Assembly: GCA_900754805.1 (NCBI GenBank)
Contig: CAAEEE010000286.1
Location: forward strand, 1 to 8,169
DNA from: Clostridia bacterium
Lineage (GTDB): Bacteria > Bacillota > Clostridia > Peptostreptococcales > Anaerovoracaceae
Length of the DNA: 8,169 nt
Direction of reading: 5' to 3'
Below the pieces are notes generated by a model. That model was not told where the DNA came from. It was given only the letters and a program-made list of their open reading frames with translations, and made no database searches. The position numbers were made by a program, and so were the translations under genes. Positions 1-6,749 of this stretch are shown one piece after another (the stretch's first letter is position 1; the number at the start of each line of letters is the position of its first letter).

Positions 1-611
1 CGGCTGAAATACTGCCCGCCGAAAAAGCCCGTATGCGCCGCAAGCGGACTTGGATGCGAACCCGTTAAAATCAAATGCCGGTTATTCGTAAGCAGAGCCT
101 CCTTGGCTTTCGCATTCGCGCCCCACAGGATAAACACCATCGGCTTTTCCCGCTCGTTCAGCTTTTTTATCACCGCATCGGTAAAAATCTCCCAGCCCCT
201 GCCCTTATGTGAGTTTGGCTGGCTGTCTCTGACCGTCAGCACCGCATTGAGGAGCAAAACACCCTGCTGCGCCCACGACGCCAAATAGCCGTGCTGCGGC
301 GGCTGTATGCCGAGGTCTGCCTGAAGCTCTTTATAGATGTTCCCCAAAGACGGCGGAATTTTCACACCTTTATTTACCGAAAAGCAAAGTCCGTGCGCCT
401 GCCCTTCCTGATGATACGGATCCTGCCCGAAAATCACCACTTTCGTGTCCGCATAGGAAGAGTAGCGGAGCGCATTGAAAACATCCGGCTGCGGCGGATA
501 GATGCGGTGCGTTTCATATTCTTCCGCCAAAAAAGCCAGCAGCTTCCCGTAGTATTCCTTTTCAAATTCCGCGGCAAGCATACCGTCCCAGTCGTTTCCG
601 ATTCCGTGCAT
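1..611 (-). CDS. ung: Uracil-DNA glycosylase, family 1 (partial, C-terminus beyond left edge)
   Basis: Removes uracil from DNA by cleaving the N-glycosidic bond, the first step of base-excision repair of deaminated cytosine or misincorporated dUMP. The visible 203 codons cover nearly all of the family's roughly 225 residues. The water-activating motif GQDPYH is at 62-67 (catalytic Asp64), followed by the uracil-binding stretch GLCFSV at 74-79, the [11 protein letters not shown] segment at 86-96, [12 protein letters not shown] at 117-128 (Asn122, the base-recognising position) and the HPSPLAA loop at 186-192 (catalytic His186). Only about 20 C-terminal residues are missing. The ATG at 611-609 is preceded by AGGTGG (626-621) at nine bases, and the N-terminus matches family length. 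The gene is divergent from the radical SAM gene and probably has its own transcript. Identification is secure from motif order and overall similarity to the E. coli enzyme. One small difference is HPSPLAA where HPSPLSA is usual. Confidence 0.96.
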   Translation of the reverse strand, partial: MHGIGNDWDGMLAAEFEKEYYGKLLAFLAEEYETHRIYPPQPDVFNALRYSSYADTKVVIFGQDPYHQEGQAHGLCFSVNKGVKIPPSLGNIYKELQADLGIQPPQHGYLASWAQQGVLLLNAVLTVRDSQPNSHKGRGWEIFTDAVIKKLNEREKPMVFILWGANAKAKEALLTNNRHLILTGSHPSPLAAHTGFFGGQYFS

Positions 612-649
612 AAGCAGGTTCCACCTTTCTGAGTTTGCCTTTTTACATT

Positions 650-679
650 ATTTTAACATAAATGTTCACTTAATGCCAC
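650..679 (-). promoter_or_regulatory. Candidate sigma-A promoter for ung
   Basis: On the minus strand GTGGCA (679-674, four of six matches to the -35 consensus) and TAAAAT (655-650, five of six to the -10) are separated by 18 bases. Transcription would begin near 643, leaving a leader of about 30 bases that includes the ung ribosome binding site. It is the best pair found in this gap, but it is weak and unproven. Confidence 0.35.
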
Positions 680-723
680 AGAAAATACCGGAAAAAGCAA
701 AAAAGGCACTTTCTCTCCTGCGC

Positions 724-752
724 TTGCCCCTTTTTGGGTTTTCGTGTATAAT
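724..752 (+). promoter_or_regulatory. Sigma-A-type promoter for the radical SAM/ACT/PFL operon
   Basis: TTGCCC (724-729) and a perfect TATAAT (747-752) are separated by exactly 17 bases, so a start near 759 is expected, with a leader of about 27 bases. The -10 box also argues against the upstream in-frame GTG at 744 being a start codon, because that GTG lies before the expected transcription start. No operator-like dyad is evident. Confidence 0.75.
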
Positions 753-785
753 AGATGTAATTTTTACAAGCAAGGATTCACCACT

Positions 786-1823
786 ATGAAAAAGCACGCG
801 ATTATTCCGGTGTTCATTTCGCATCGCGGCTGCCCGAATGACTGCGTTTTCTGCAATCAGAAGCGTATTACCGCAAGGAACGGTGATGTTACGGTCAGCG
901 GCGCAAGGCGCACGATTGAAGAGCACCTCAGCACATTGGAAAAAATGAATCTCGAAACGATTGAGCTTGCTTTCTTCGGCGGTTCCTTTACAGGAATTCC
1001 GCTTGAAGAGCAGACTGCCTTTCTTTCCCTCGCAAAAGAATACAAGGATGCCGGAAAAATCGATAAAATTCATCTTTCCACGCGTCCCGACTATATCAAT
1101 GAAGAAATTTTGGATAATCTGAAGGCTTACGGTGCGGATGTCATCGAGCTTGGCGTGCAGTCGTTTGACGATGAGGTTTTAGCCCTTTCCGGACGCGGTC
1201 ACAATGCAGCCGTCGTCTATGAAAGCGCACGAATGATCCGGGACTATGGCTTTACGCTGGGCATTCAGCTTATGATTGGGCTGCCCGGCGACACGATGGA
1301 AAAATGCATCTTTTCGGCGCGTGAGGCTGTAAAAGTCGGTCCCGAAATCGCAAGGCTCTATCCGACGGTCGTCATCCGCGACACCGCGCTTTACGATGCC
1401 TGCGTGGAAGGCCGCTACACACCGCTTGCCGAAGAGGAAGCAGTGCTCAGATGCAAAGCGATGTATGAAATTTTAGAAGCTTCCGGCGTAAATATTATCC
1501 GCGTGGGTCTGAAATCCAGCGATATTATGTCAAATGAGACCGCCTTTCACCCGGCGTTCCGTCAGCTTGTCGAGGGCAGAATTGCCAGAGAGCGAATGGA
1601 AGAACAGCTTGCGGAGTTTTTGCAAAAAAACAATGGATTTTCGTCCGCTGTGCTTTTCATGTCAAATGAAAAATGCTATAATAATATGTTCGGACACGGT
1701 GCCGCAAACCGCAGGTATTTTGAGGAGAAATATCCGCAGCTTACGCTTGGCTATGCCGTCAATCCGGCTTTGAAGGATAATGAATATTTATTGAAAAAAG
1801 GAGATAGAAAACGAAAGCAGTAG
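786..1823 (+). CDS. Elp3-like radical SAM protein lacking the acetyltransferase domain
   Basis: A 345-residue iron-sulfur protein expected to cleave S-adenosylmethionine to a 5'-deoxyadenosyl radical; the substrate is unknown. The cluster motif C-x3-C-x2-C is Cys16, Cys20 and Cys23 in GCPNDCVFC. The SAM-contacting glycine stretch FFGGSFTG is at 63-70, and the later barrel strands include STRPDYI (98-104), ELGVQSFDDEVL (121-132) and GIQLMIGLPGDT (159-170). The C-terminal region, including FMSNEKCYNNMFGHGAANR (291-309), resembles the radical SAM C-terminal domain of COG1243-type proteins that databases often label elongator complex protein 3. No GNAT domain follows, so true Elp3 tRNA acetylation is not implied. 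The ATG at 786 is chosen because AAGGA (772-776) sits nine bases upstream and the earlier GTG at 744 overlaps the promoter -10. Its 3' end overlaps the next gene if that gene starts at ACG. Family assignment is firm, substrate is not. Confidence 0.88.
   Translation: MKKHAIIPVFISHRGCPNDCVFCNQKRITARNGDVTVSGARRTIEEHLSTLEKMNLETIELAFFGGSFTGIPLEEQTAFLSLAKEYKDAGKIDKIHLSTRPDYINEEILDNLKAYGADVIELGVQSFDDEVLALSGRGHNAAVVYESARMIRDYGFTLGIQLMIGLPGDTMEKCIFSAREAVKVGPEIARLYPTVVIRDTALYDACVEGRYTPLAEEEAVLRCKAMYEILEASGVNIIRVGLKSSDIMSNETAFHPAFRQLVEGRIARERMEEQLAEFLQKNNGFSSAVLFMSNEKCYNNMFGHGAANRRYFEEKYPQLTLGYAVNPALKDNEYLLKKGDRKRKQ
1798..1803 (+). promoter_or_regulatory. Ribosome binding site that decides the ACT-gene start
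   Basis: AAGGAG lies inside the last codons of the radical SAM gene. Seven bases separate it from ACG at 1811, the normal Shine-Dalgarno distance. It is 40 bases from the first in-frame ATG at 1844, too far to serve that codon, and no comparable site precedes 1844. Confidence 0.75.
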
Positions 1824-2074
1824 TAACAGTAATCGGTAAAGACATGGTCGGCATTCTCGCTCGCGTGTCAACCGCCTGCGCGGACAAATACGCAAATGTT
1901 TTAGAAGTGACACAGTCGATTCTGGACGGTTATTTTTGCATGGTAATGGTCATCGACATCAGCAAAATGACCTGCGAAATCGAGGCGCTTCAAAAGAGCC
2001 TGAAAGAATCCGTTCCCGACATGGTAGTACACGTTATGCATGAGGATATTTTCAATTCCATGCACAGAATTTAG
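1811..2074 (+). CDS. ACT-domain protein, UPF0237 type (apparent ACG start)
   Basis: A small single-domain protein of 87 residues if read from ACG, close to the roughly 89 usual for the family. ACT domains are beta-alpha-beta-beta-alpha-beta folds that bind amino acids or other small ligands and usually regulate a partner; the ligand here is unknown. Read from 1811, the first strand and turn are KAVVTVIGKDMVGILARV (residues 2-19), including the Gly-x-Asp-x-x-Gly-Ile pattern typical of ACT domains. Starting at the first ATG (1844) would delete the first beta strand and leave 76 residues. No ATG, GTG or TTG exists in frame between the TAG at 1805-1807 and 1844. The C-terminus HEDIFNSMHRI is a family hallmark. 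The gene overlaps the radical SAM gene by 13 bases and lies 51 bases before its usual partner, the PFL-fold gene. An ATG-to-ACG sequencing error is the main alternative to a true ACG start. Confidence 0.85.
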   Translation, partial: TKAVVTVIGKDMVGILARVSTACADKYANVLEVTQSILDGYFCMVMVIDISKMTCEIEALQKSLKESVPDMVVHVMHEDIFNSMHRI

Positions 2075-2125
2075 CACCGCCGAGGAAACCTTAAAACAAA
2101 CAAAACAGAAAACGGAGGCTTTTAA

Positions 2126-3484
2126 ATGTTAAATTTTAACGATATTATGGAAACAATCACGATGATTCAGGAGGAAAACCTGGATATTCGTACAATCACA
2201 ATGGGAATTTCACTTCTGGACTGCGCCGACAGTGACATCGATCGCTCCTGCGAGAAGATTTACAACAAAATTTATTCGAACGCAAAAGATTTGGTTGCAA
2301 CAGGTGAGTTCATCGAAAAGAAATACGGAATTCCGATTGTAAATAAGAGAATCAGCGTAACGCCGATTTCCATGCTCGTTGCAGTCAGCGGCGGCGACCC
2401 GGTGAAATATGCGAAAACGCTGGACCGTGCTGCCAAAGCGGTCGGCGTAAACTTTATCGGCGGCTTCAGCGCTTTGGTCCAGAAAGGCTTCAGCGCAGGC
2501 GACCGTGAACTGATCGAAGCAATTCCACGCGCACTTGCCGAAACGGAATTCGTATGTTCATCGGTCAACATCGGCTCCACGAAGGCCGGAATCAATATGG
2601 ACGCGGTTCGCATGATGGGCGAGGTTGTCAGAAAAGCATCGGAACTGACGAAGGACAACCAGTGCATCGGTGCAGCGAAACTTGTTGTATTCTGCAATGC
2701 GCCGGAAGACAACCCATTCATGGCAGGTGCTTTTCACGGCGTGGGAGAACCGGATGTTGTCCTCAACGTCGGCGTTTCCGGGCCGGGCGTTGTCCGCGCG
2801 GCTCTGGCGAAGCTTCCGGACGACGCACCTCTGCATGAGGTGGCGGAACTGATTAAAAAGACCGCATTTAAGATTACCCGTATGGGACAGCTTGTCGGAA
2901 CGGAAGCTTCACACATGCTCGGCGTTCCTTTCGGCATCATCGATTTATCTTTGGCTCCAACCCCTGCGGTCGGTGATTCGGTTGCATACATTCTCGAAGA
3001 AATCGGTCTCGAGCAGTGCGGAACGCACGGCACGACCGCTGCTCTGGCAATGCTCAACGATGCGGTGAAAAAAGGCGGCGTCATGGCTTCTTCTTCTGTC
3101 GGCGGATTATCCGGTGCTTTCATTCCGGTTACCGAAGATGCCGGCATGATAAACGCCGCGAGAACCGGATGCCTGGGCATCGAGAAACTCGAAGCGATGA
3201 CCGCCGTATGCTCCGTTGGTCTTGATATGATTGTCATTCCGGGTGAAACTCCTGCAGAAACCATTTCGGCAATTATTGCTGACGAAGCAGCAATCGGCAT
3301 GGTGAACTCCAAGACGACCGCTGTCCGCGTGATTCCCGCGATTGGACTGGAAGAAGGTCAGGAACTCGACTTCGGCGGACTGCTCGGAAACGGTCCGGTT
3401 ATGAAGCTCCACACGCAGTCCTCTGCGAAAATGATTCGCCGCGGCGGCAGAATTCCTGCCCCGATGCAGAGCCTGAAAAACTAA
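2126..3484 (+). CDS. PFL-fold family protein, UPF0210/DUF711
   Basis: A soluble 452-residue protein of a conserved but functionally uncharacterised family. It is recognised by the N-terminus [14 protein letters not shown] (20-33) and by glycine-rich blocks: [17 protein letters not shown] (189-205), [12 protein letters not shown] (276-287), [13 protein letters not shown] (298-310), [20 protein letters not shown] (322-341) and the C-terminal [11 protein letters not shown] (440-450). Full length matches the family (about 450). The name comes from structural resemblance to the pyruvate formate-lyase barrel. The glycyl-radical signature (Arg-Val-x-Gly-Tyr) is absent, so no radical enzyme activity can be claimed. 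The start ATG has GGAGG (2114-2118) seven bases upstream. Across Firmicutes this family commonly sits directly after a UPF0237 ACT-domain gene, as here, suggesting that the small protein regulates or binds this one. It is the last gene of its unit, followed by a hairpin terminator. The product class is certain, the function unknown. Confidence 0.93.
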   Translation: MLNFNDIMETITMIQEENLDIRTITMGISLLDCADSDIDRSCEKIYNKIYSNAKDLVATGEFIEKKYGIPIVNKRISVTPISMLVAVSGGDPVKYAKTLDRAAKAVGVNFIGGFSALVQKGFSAGDRELIEAIPRALAETEFVCSSVNIGSTKAGINMDAVRMMGEVVRKASELTKDNQCIGAAKLVVFCNAPEDNPFMAGAFHGVGEPDVVLNVGVSGPGVVRAALAKLPDDAPLHEVAELIKKTAFKITRMGQLVGTEASHMLGVPFGIIDLSLAPTPAVGDSVAYILEEIGLEQCGTHGTTAALAMLNDAVKKGGVMASSSVGGLSGAFIPVTEDAGMINAARTGCLGIEKLEAMTAVCSVGLDMIVIPGETPAETISAIIADEAAIGMVNSKTTAVRVIPAIGLEEGQELDFGGLLGNGPVMKLHTQSSAKMIRRGGRIPAPMQSLKN

Positions 3485-3500
3485 AACTAAAATAGAAAAT

Positions 3501-3564
3501 AAATCCCCGATATGCTCGCCTTACTCAATCGAAGCCGCAGCGCATCGGGGATTTTTCTTTCTTT
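3501..3564. terminator. Bidirectional intrinsic terminator between convergent genes
   Basis: The arms AAATCCCCGAT (3501-3511) and ATCGGGGATTT (3544-3554) give 11 pairs. After one mismatch they continue with TGCT (3513-3516) against AGCG (3539-3542), leaving a 22-base loop. The plus strand continues into a T-rich run to 3564. The minus strand also enters a T-rich stretch (3500 down to 3485). The hairpin can therefore end both the PFL-fold gene transcript and the convergent transporter transcript. Confidence 0.88.
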
Positions 3565-3606
3565 ATCTATTACTTATTATGTTGTTTTCTCTTGATTGAA
3601 GGCCTG

Positions 3607-5025
3607 TTACTCAAAAATCTCTTCAAACTCGGTAATATCCACCTCTTCCCCGGCATATCTTCTCGCCAGTGCTTCCTTGACGCGATTGAAAACCTCCTTC
3701 GTCAGATTGGATTTGCGAATAATGAAAGCGACTAAAATCATGGCTGCACCCGGAATTACGGCGAAAGCATTCTGTACCCATTCAAGGGCAAGCGGTGTCT
3801 GCACCGCGCTTTCATTGTTAAAGCCCGCAAGCTGCAGCACGATGCCGAGCATCTGCAGTCCAACCGCAATCGAAATGGATTCCGACAAAGCCTGCAGCGA
3901 AATCACCGCTCCGGAATGCTTGATGCCGGACAGTAATTCCTCCACTTCGCATACATCGTAAATCATAGACGGCATGAGCTGCCAGTAGGTCGCATTTGCC
4001 GCTGCATAAAGCATGCAGACGAAAATCATCATCCCCCATGACTCAATTCCGATGACTCTTGCCGCAATCATCAAAATGCCGCAAACTGCCATAACGGTTT
4101 TAAACAAATCTTTTTTATCAACCTTCGTTCCGATTTTCGCGATAAACGGTACGGTTGCAACGCCCGCCGCCGTAATCAGAAGCAGCACCGCGGAAATCTG
4201 CGACTCGCTCATTCCCATGTTGAAGGTCATAAAGAACACACGGTCGGATGAGAATGTGATGTTTGCAATCAGATACGCAAGGCTGGAGCCGATGATAATC
4301 TGTACCGGCTTCATTTTCAAAAGCTGCAGATATTCGCGGAACATCGTTCCATAAGCCGCAAACAGGTTTTCGCGTTTTTTCTCCGGCTTCACGAAATCCT
4401 TTTTATCGTCATTTTTGATGGACCACGCGCAGATGAAAAGCGCGGCTGCCCCACAGATTCCAACGACAAGGCCGACCAGCGTCCATGAGAAGGAAAGGCT
4501 TTTGCCCTTTTGCGCACATAGATCCACCAGTACAGGCGGCAGTACCATGCCGACGCACATGCCGAGCTGGTTAAAGATATAGGAAAACGAACGCAGAACC
4601 GTCCGTTCGTTATAGTCATCCGTCAACTCCGAACCCCATGCCATATACGGCACGAAGAACGAAGAGAAGCAGGTCCAGTATGCCAAAACCATAACCAGAT
4701 AATATATAACCTTTACTGCGGGCGGCGCGTCAAAACTCGTAAACAAAAGCGTCGTAATCACCACAACCGGTATCGCCGCTCCGAGCAGGAACGGTTTGCG
4801 CTTTCCGTAGCGCGTGATTGCATGGTCAGACTCGAATCCGACAATCGGTGCGCAGAGTGCTTCCCAAATTGATCCGGCTCCGCAGATTGCGCCTGCCACC
4901 GCCGGACTTAAGCCCGCTACCGTCGTCAGGTAGAGCAGCAGATATGTGCCTGCCAGCATGTATAAAGCGTTATCACAGGTTCCTCCGATTCCGTAACACA
5001 GTTTCGTTCTAAACGGGAGTTTCAT
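3607..5025 (-). CDS. GPH-family MFS symporter (sugar or glycoside:cation)
   Basis: A 472-residue inner-membrane secondary transporter of the glycoside-pentoside-hexuronide:cation type (MFS_2), which takes up glycosides or related compounds with H+ or Na+. Hydrophobic segments are consistent with about 12 transmembrane helices. Family marks are YGIGGTCDN at 11-19, the cytoplasmic loop SDHAITRYGKRKPFLL at 66-81, SELTDDYNERTVLRS at 132-146 before helix 5, a charged central loop (about 204-240) and the MPSMIYDVCEVEELLSG segment at 351-367. The ATG at 5025 is preferred over the GTG nine bases upstream because AGAGGTG (5038-5032) is the ribosome binding site and overlaps that GTG. The C-terminal tail is acidic and cytoplasmic. 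No hydrolase, kinase or other sugar gene adjoins it, so the substrate cannot be inferred. It is monocistronic, with its own MerR-type promoter and a shared terminator. Superfamily and family are firm, substrate open. Confidence 0.9.
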   Translation of the reverse strand: MKLPFRTKLCYGIGGTCDNALYMLAGTYLLLYLTTVAGLSPAVAGAICGAGSIWEALCAPIVGFESDHAITRYGKRKPFLLGAAIPVVVITTLLFTSFDAPPAVKVIYYLVMVLAYWTCFSSFFVPYMAWGSELTDDYNERTVLRSFSYIFNQLGMCVGMVLPPVLVDLCAQKGKSLSFSWTLVGLVVGICGAAALFICAWSIKNDDKKDFVKPEKKRENLFAAYGTMFREYLQLLKMKPVQIIIGSSLAYLIANITFSSDRVFFMTFNMGMSESQISAVLLLITAAGVATVPFIAKIGTKVDKKDLFKTVMAVCGILMIAARVIGIESWGMMIFVCMLYAAANATYWQLMPSMIYDVCEVEELLSGIKHSGAVISLQALSESISIAVGLQMLGIVLQLAGFNNESAVQTPLALEWVQNAFAVIPGAAMILVAFIIRKSNLTKEVFNRVKEALARRYAGEEVDITEFEEIFE

Positions 5026-5051
5026 TTTATTCACCTCTTTCTTCTAAAACA

Positions 5052-5082
5052 ATTATAATCTATACAGTAACCGTATAGTCAA
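5052..5082 (-). promoter_or_regulatory. Promoter of the GPH symporter with a 19-bp spacer
   Basis: On the minus strand TTGACT (5082-5077, five of six matches) and a perfect TATAAT (5057-5052) are 19 bases apart, two more than optimal. The predicted start near 5045 leaves a leader of about 20 bases containing AGAGGTG. A-tracts upstream of the -35 (about 5092-5120) could act as an UP element. Good boxes with an over-long spacer are typical of promoters that need a MerR-family protein to realign them. Confidence 0.8.
5060..5078. promoter_or_regulatory. Dyad operator in the promoter spacer, MerR type
   Basis: The plus strand reads CTATACAGTAACCGTATAG, an odd-length dyad centred on 5069 in which eight of nine position pairs are complementary. 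It fills the space between the -10 and -35 and overlaps the last two bases of the -35, exactly where MerR-family dimers bind. The regulator itself is not encoded in this window. A conventional repressor bound between the boxes is the alternative. Confidence 0.7.
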
Positions 5083-5114
5083 GAGGCAAAATGGATTTTT
5101 TTAGAATTTTTTGC

Positions 5115-5145
5115 AAAAAAAATGGGCAGCACGGCTCGTGCTGCC
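5115..5145 (-). terminator. Intrinsic terminator of the dnaK-dnaJ-ABC-F operon
   Basis: Reading the minus strand just after the ABC-F stop codon, GGCAGCACG (5145-5137) and CGTGCTGCC (5133-5125) form a perfect nine-pair stem with a three-base loop. Two bases later comes a run of eight T (5122-5115). Its position 32 bases before the symporter -35 box separates the two same-strand transcripts. Confidence 0.93.
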
Positions 5146-5154
5146 ACCAAAAAA

Positions 5155-6738
5155 TTACTCGCCAATGTATTCATCATAGGTACACACCTTATCTGTAATC
5201 GTTCCGTCCGGATGAATTTCGATAATCCGGTCGGCGATGGTCTGAATGAATTCATGGTCGTGCGAAGCGAAAAGAATGCCGCCCTTGAAGGCAATCAGTC
5301 CCTCGTTTACTGCCGTAATAGACTCAAGGTCTAAATGGTTCGTCGGCTGGTCGAGCACCAGCATGTTCGAACCGAAAAGCATCATGCGCGAAAGCATGCA
5401 ACGCACTTTTTCGCCTCCGGAAAGCACCTTGACCGGCTTGTAAACCTCATCTCCGGAGAAAAGCATTTTGCCGAGAAAGCCTCTCAGAAAAGTCTCGCTC
5501 GTCTCGGTTGAATACTGCGAAAGCCACTCCACAAGGTTTAAATCACAGTCGTTGAAAAACTCGGAATTGTCAAGTGGGAAGTATGAGGTTGCAATCGTCA
5601 CACCCCATTTGAAGCTGCCCTCGTCAGGCTCCATTTCTCCCATGAGGATTTTAAACAGCGTCGTGTTCGCGATTTCATTTTCTCCGACAAAAGCGATTTT
5701 GTCGCCGTTATTGACGCGGAAAGAAACATTATCCAAAATCTTAACCCCGTCAATCGTCTTGGAAATTCCATCAATCTGCAAAATTTCCTTGCCCGGTTCG
5801 CGGTCCATCTTAAAGCCCACGAACGGATAACGCCTTGAAGACGCCGGCATTTCTTCCACGCTCAGCTTATCGAGCAGCTTTCTTCTGGAAGTTGCCTGCT
5901 TGGACTTGGATTTATTTGCGGAGAATCGCTGGATAAACGCCTGCAATTCTTTGATTTTTTCCTCATTCTTTTTATTCTGGTCCTTTATCATCTTCTGAAC
6001 CATCTGGCTGGACTCATACCAGAATTCATAGTTGCCGACATACATCTTGATTTTGCCGTAATCGACATCGACGATGTTCGTGCAGACCGTATTCAGGAAG
6101 TGTCGGTCATGCGAGACAACGATAACCGTGCCTTCGTACTCCATCAAGAAGTCTTCCAGCCATGCAATCGCCTTGACATCGAGGTGGTTGGTCGGCTCGT
6201 CGAGCAGGATAATCCCCGGATTTCCGAACAAAGCCTGCGCTAAAAGCACCTTTACCTTTTCCTTCGCAGTCAAAGATGCCATCTGTGTATACAAAATATC
6301 CGCAGAGAGCCCCAGCCCCTGTATCAGGCGGCTGACATCGGATTCAGCTTCCCAGCCGTTCATTTCCGCGAACTCCGCCTCCAGTTCCGCGGCGCGCATA
6401 CCGTCCTCGTCGCTGAAATCCTCTTTCATGTAGATGGCGTCTTTTTCCTTCATCACATCATAGAGCCTGCGATTTCCCATAATCACGGTGTCCAGCACCG
6501 TGTATTCGTCAAATTCAAAGTGGTCCTGCTTGAGCACCGACATCCGAACGCCCGGTTTCAACGAAACATCACCGGTTGTCGGCTCCAGGTCTCCGGAAAG
6601 AATCCTAAGAAAGGTTGATTTTCCGGCTCCGTTCGCGCCGATAATGCCATAGCAGTTACCCGGCGTAAACTTAAGATCCACATCCTTAAACAGCGGCTGC
6701 CCGCTGAAATTCATACTTACATTGTTGACTGTTAACAT
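5155..6738 (-). CDS. ABC-F family ATPase, YbiT-like, with a degenerate second ATP site
   Basis: A 527-residue soluble protein with two ABC ATPase domains and no membrane segment; ABC-F proteins generally act at the ribosome as translation factors or resistance proteins. Domain 1 has a Walker A GANGAGKS (34-41), Q-loop Gln71, signature LTAKEK (156-161), Walker B with Glu181 in LLDEPTNHLD, and switch His210. The linker (about 240-305) is charged and helical and carries FSANKSKSKQATSRR (272-286), as in YbiT. Domain 2 has GENEIANT at the Walker A position (352-359, Asn358 where Lys is expected), no clear Q-loop Gln, an intact signature LSGGEK (439-444), LDQPTNHLD with Gln464 in place of the catalytic Glu, and His493. 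The start ATG has AGGAG (6749-6745) six bases upstream; a second ATG at 6742 is out of frame. It lies nine bases after dnaJ and is the last gene of the operon. Similarity is closest to E. coli YbiT rather than the antibiotic-resistance types. Confidence 0.92.
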   Translation of the reverse strand: MLTVNNVSMNFSGQPLFKDVDLKFTPGNCYGIIGANGAGKSTFLRILSGDLEPTTGDVSLKPGVRMSVLKQDHFEFDEYTVLDTVIMGNRRLYDVMKEKDAIYMKEDFSDEDGMRAAELEAEFAEMNGWEAESDVSRLIQGLGLSADILYTQMASLTAKEKVKVLLAQALFGNPGIILLDEPTNHLDVKAIAWLEDFLMEYEGTVIVVSHDRHFLNTVCTNIVDVDYGKIKMYVGNYEFWYESSQMVQKMIKDQNKKNEEKIKELQAFIQRFSANKSKSKQATSRRKLLDKLSVEEMPASSRRYPFVGFKMDREPGKEILQIDGISKTIDGVKILDNVSFRVNNGDKIAFVGENEIANTTLFKILMGEMEPDEGSFKWGVTIATSYFPLDNSEFFNDCDLNLVEWLSQYSTETSETFLRGFLGKMLFSGDEVYKPVKVLSGGEKVRCMLSRMMLFGSNMLVLDQPTNHLDLESITAVNEGLIAFKGGILFASHDHEFIQTIADRIIEIHPDGTITDKVCTYDEYIGE

Positions 6739-6744
6739 GCATGA

Positions 6745-6749
6745 CTCCT
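6745..6749 (-). promoter_or_regulatory. ABC-F ribosome binding site overlapping the dnaJ stop codon
   Basis: On the minus strand the dnaJ stop TAG (6750-6748) runs straight into AGGAG, which serves the ATG at 6738. Ribosomes finishing dnaJ would be delivered to this start, favouring coupled translation of the two proteins. Confidence 0.8.

Noticed and set aside
744..785. N-terminal extension of the radical SAM protein from GTG at 744
   Set aside because: The GTG overlaps the TATAAT box and precedes the expected transcription start; AAGGA at 772-776 fits the ATG at 786.
2734..3312. A 192-codon open frame on the minus strand opposite the PFL-fold gene
   Set aside because: The sense frame encodes a full-length conserved protein; the antisense product is low-complexity Ser/Ala/Pro and has no promoter or domain.
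3320..3484. Possible glycyl-radical site near the C-terminus of the PFL-fold protein (AVRVIPAIG, residues 399-407)
   Set aside because: Only Arg-Val matches the glycyl-radical signature; the required Gly-Tyr does not follow, and the segment looks like an ordinary conserved stretch of the UPF0210 family.
6740..6742. ATG at 6742 as an alternative ABC-F start
   Set aside because: It is out of frame with the ABC-F protein, and the ATG at 6738 gives the family N-terminus MLTVNNVSM with suitable spacing to AGGAG.
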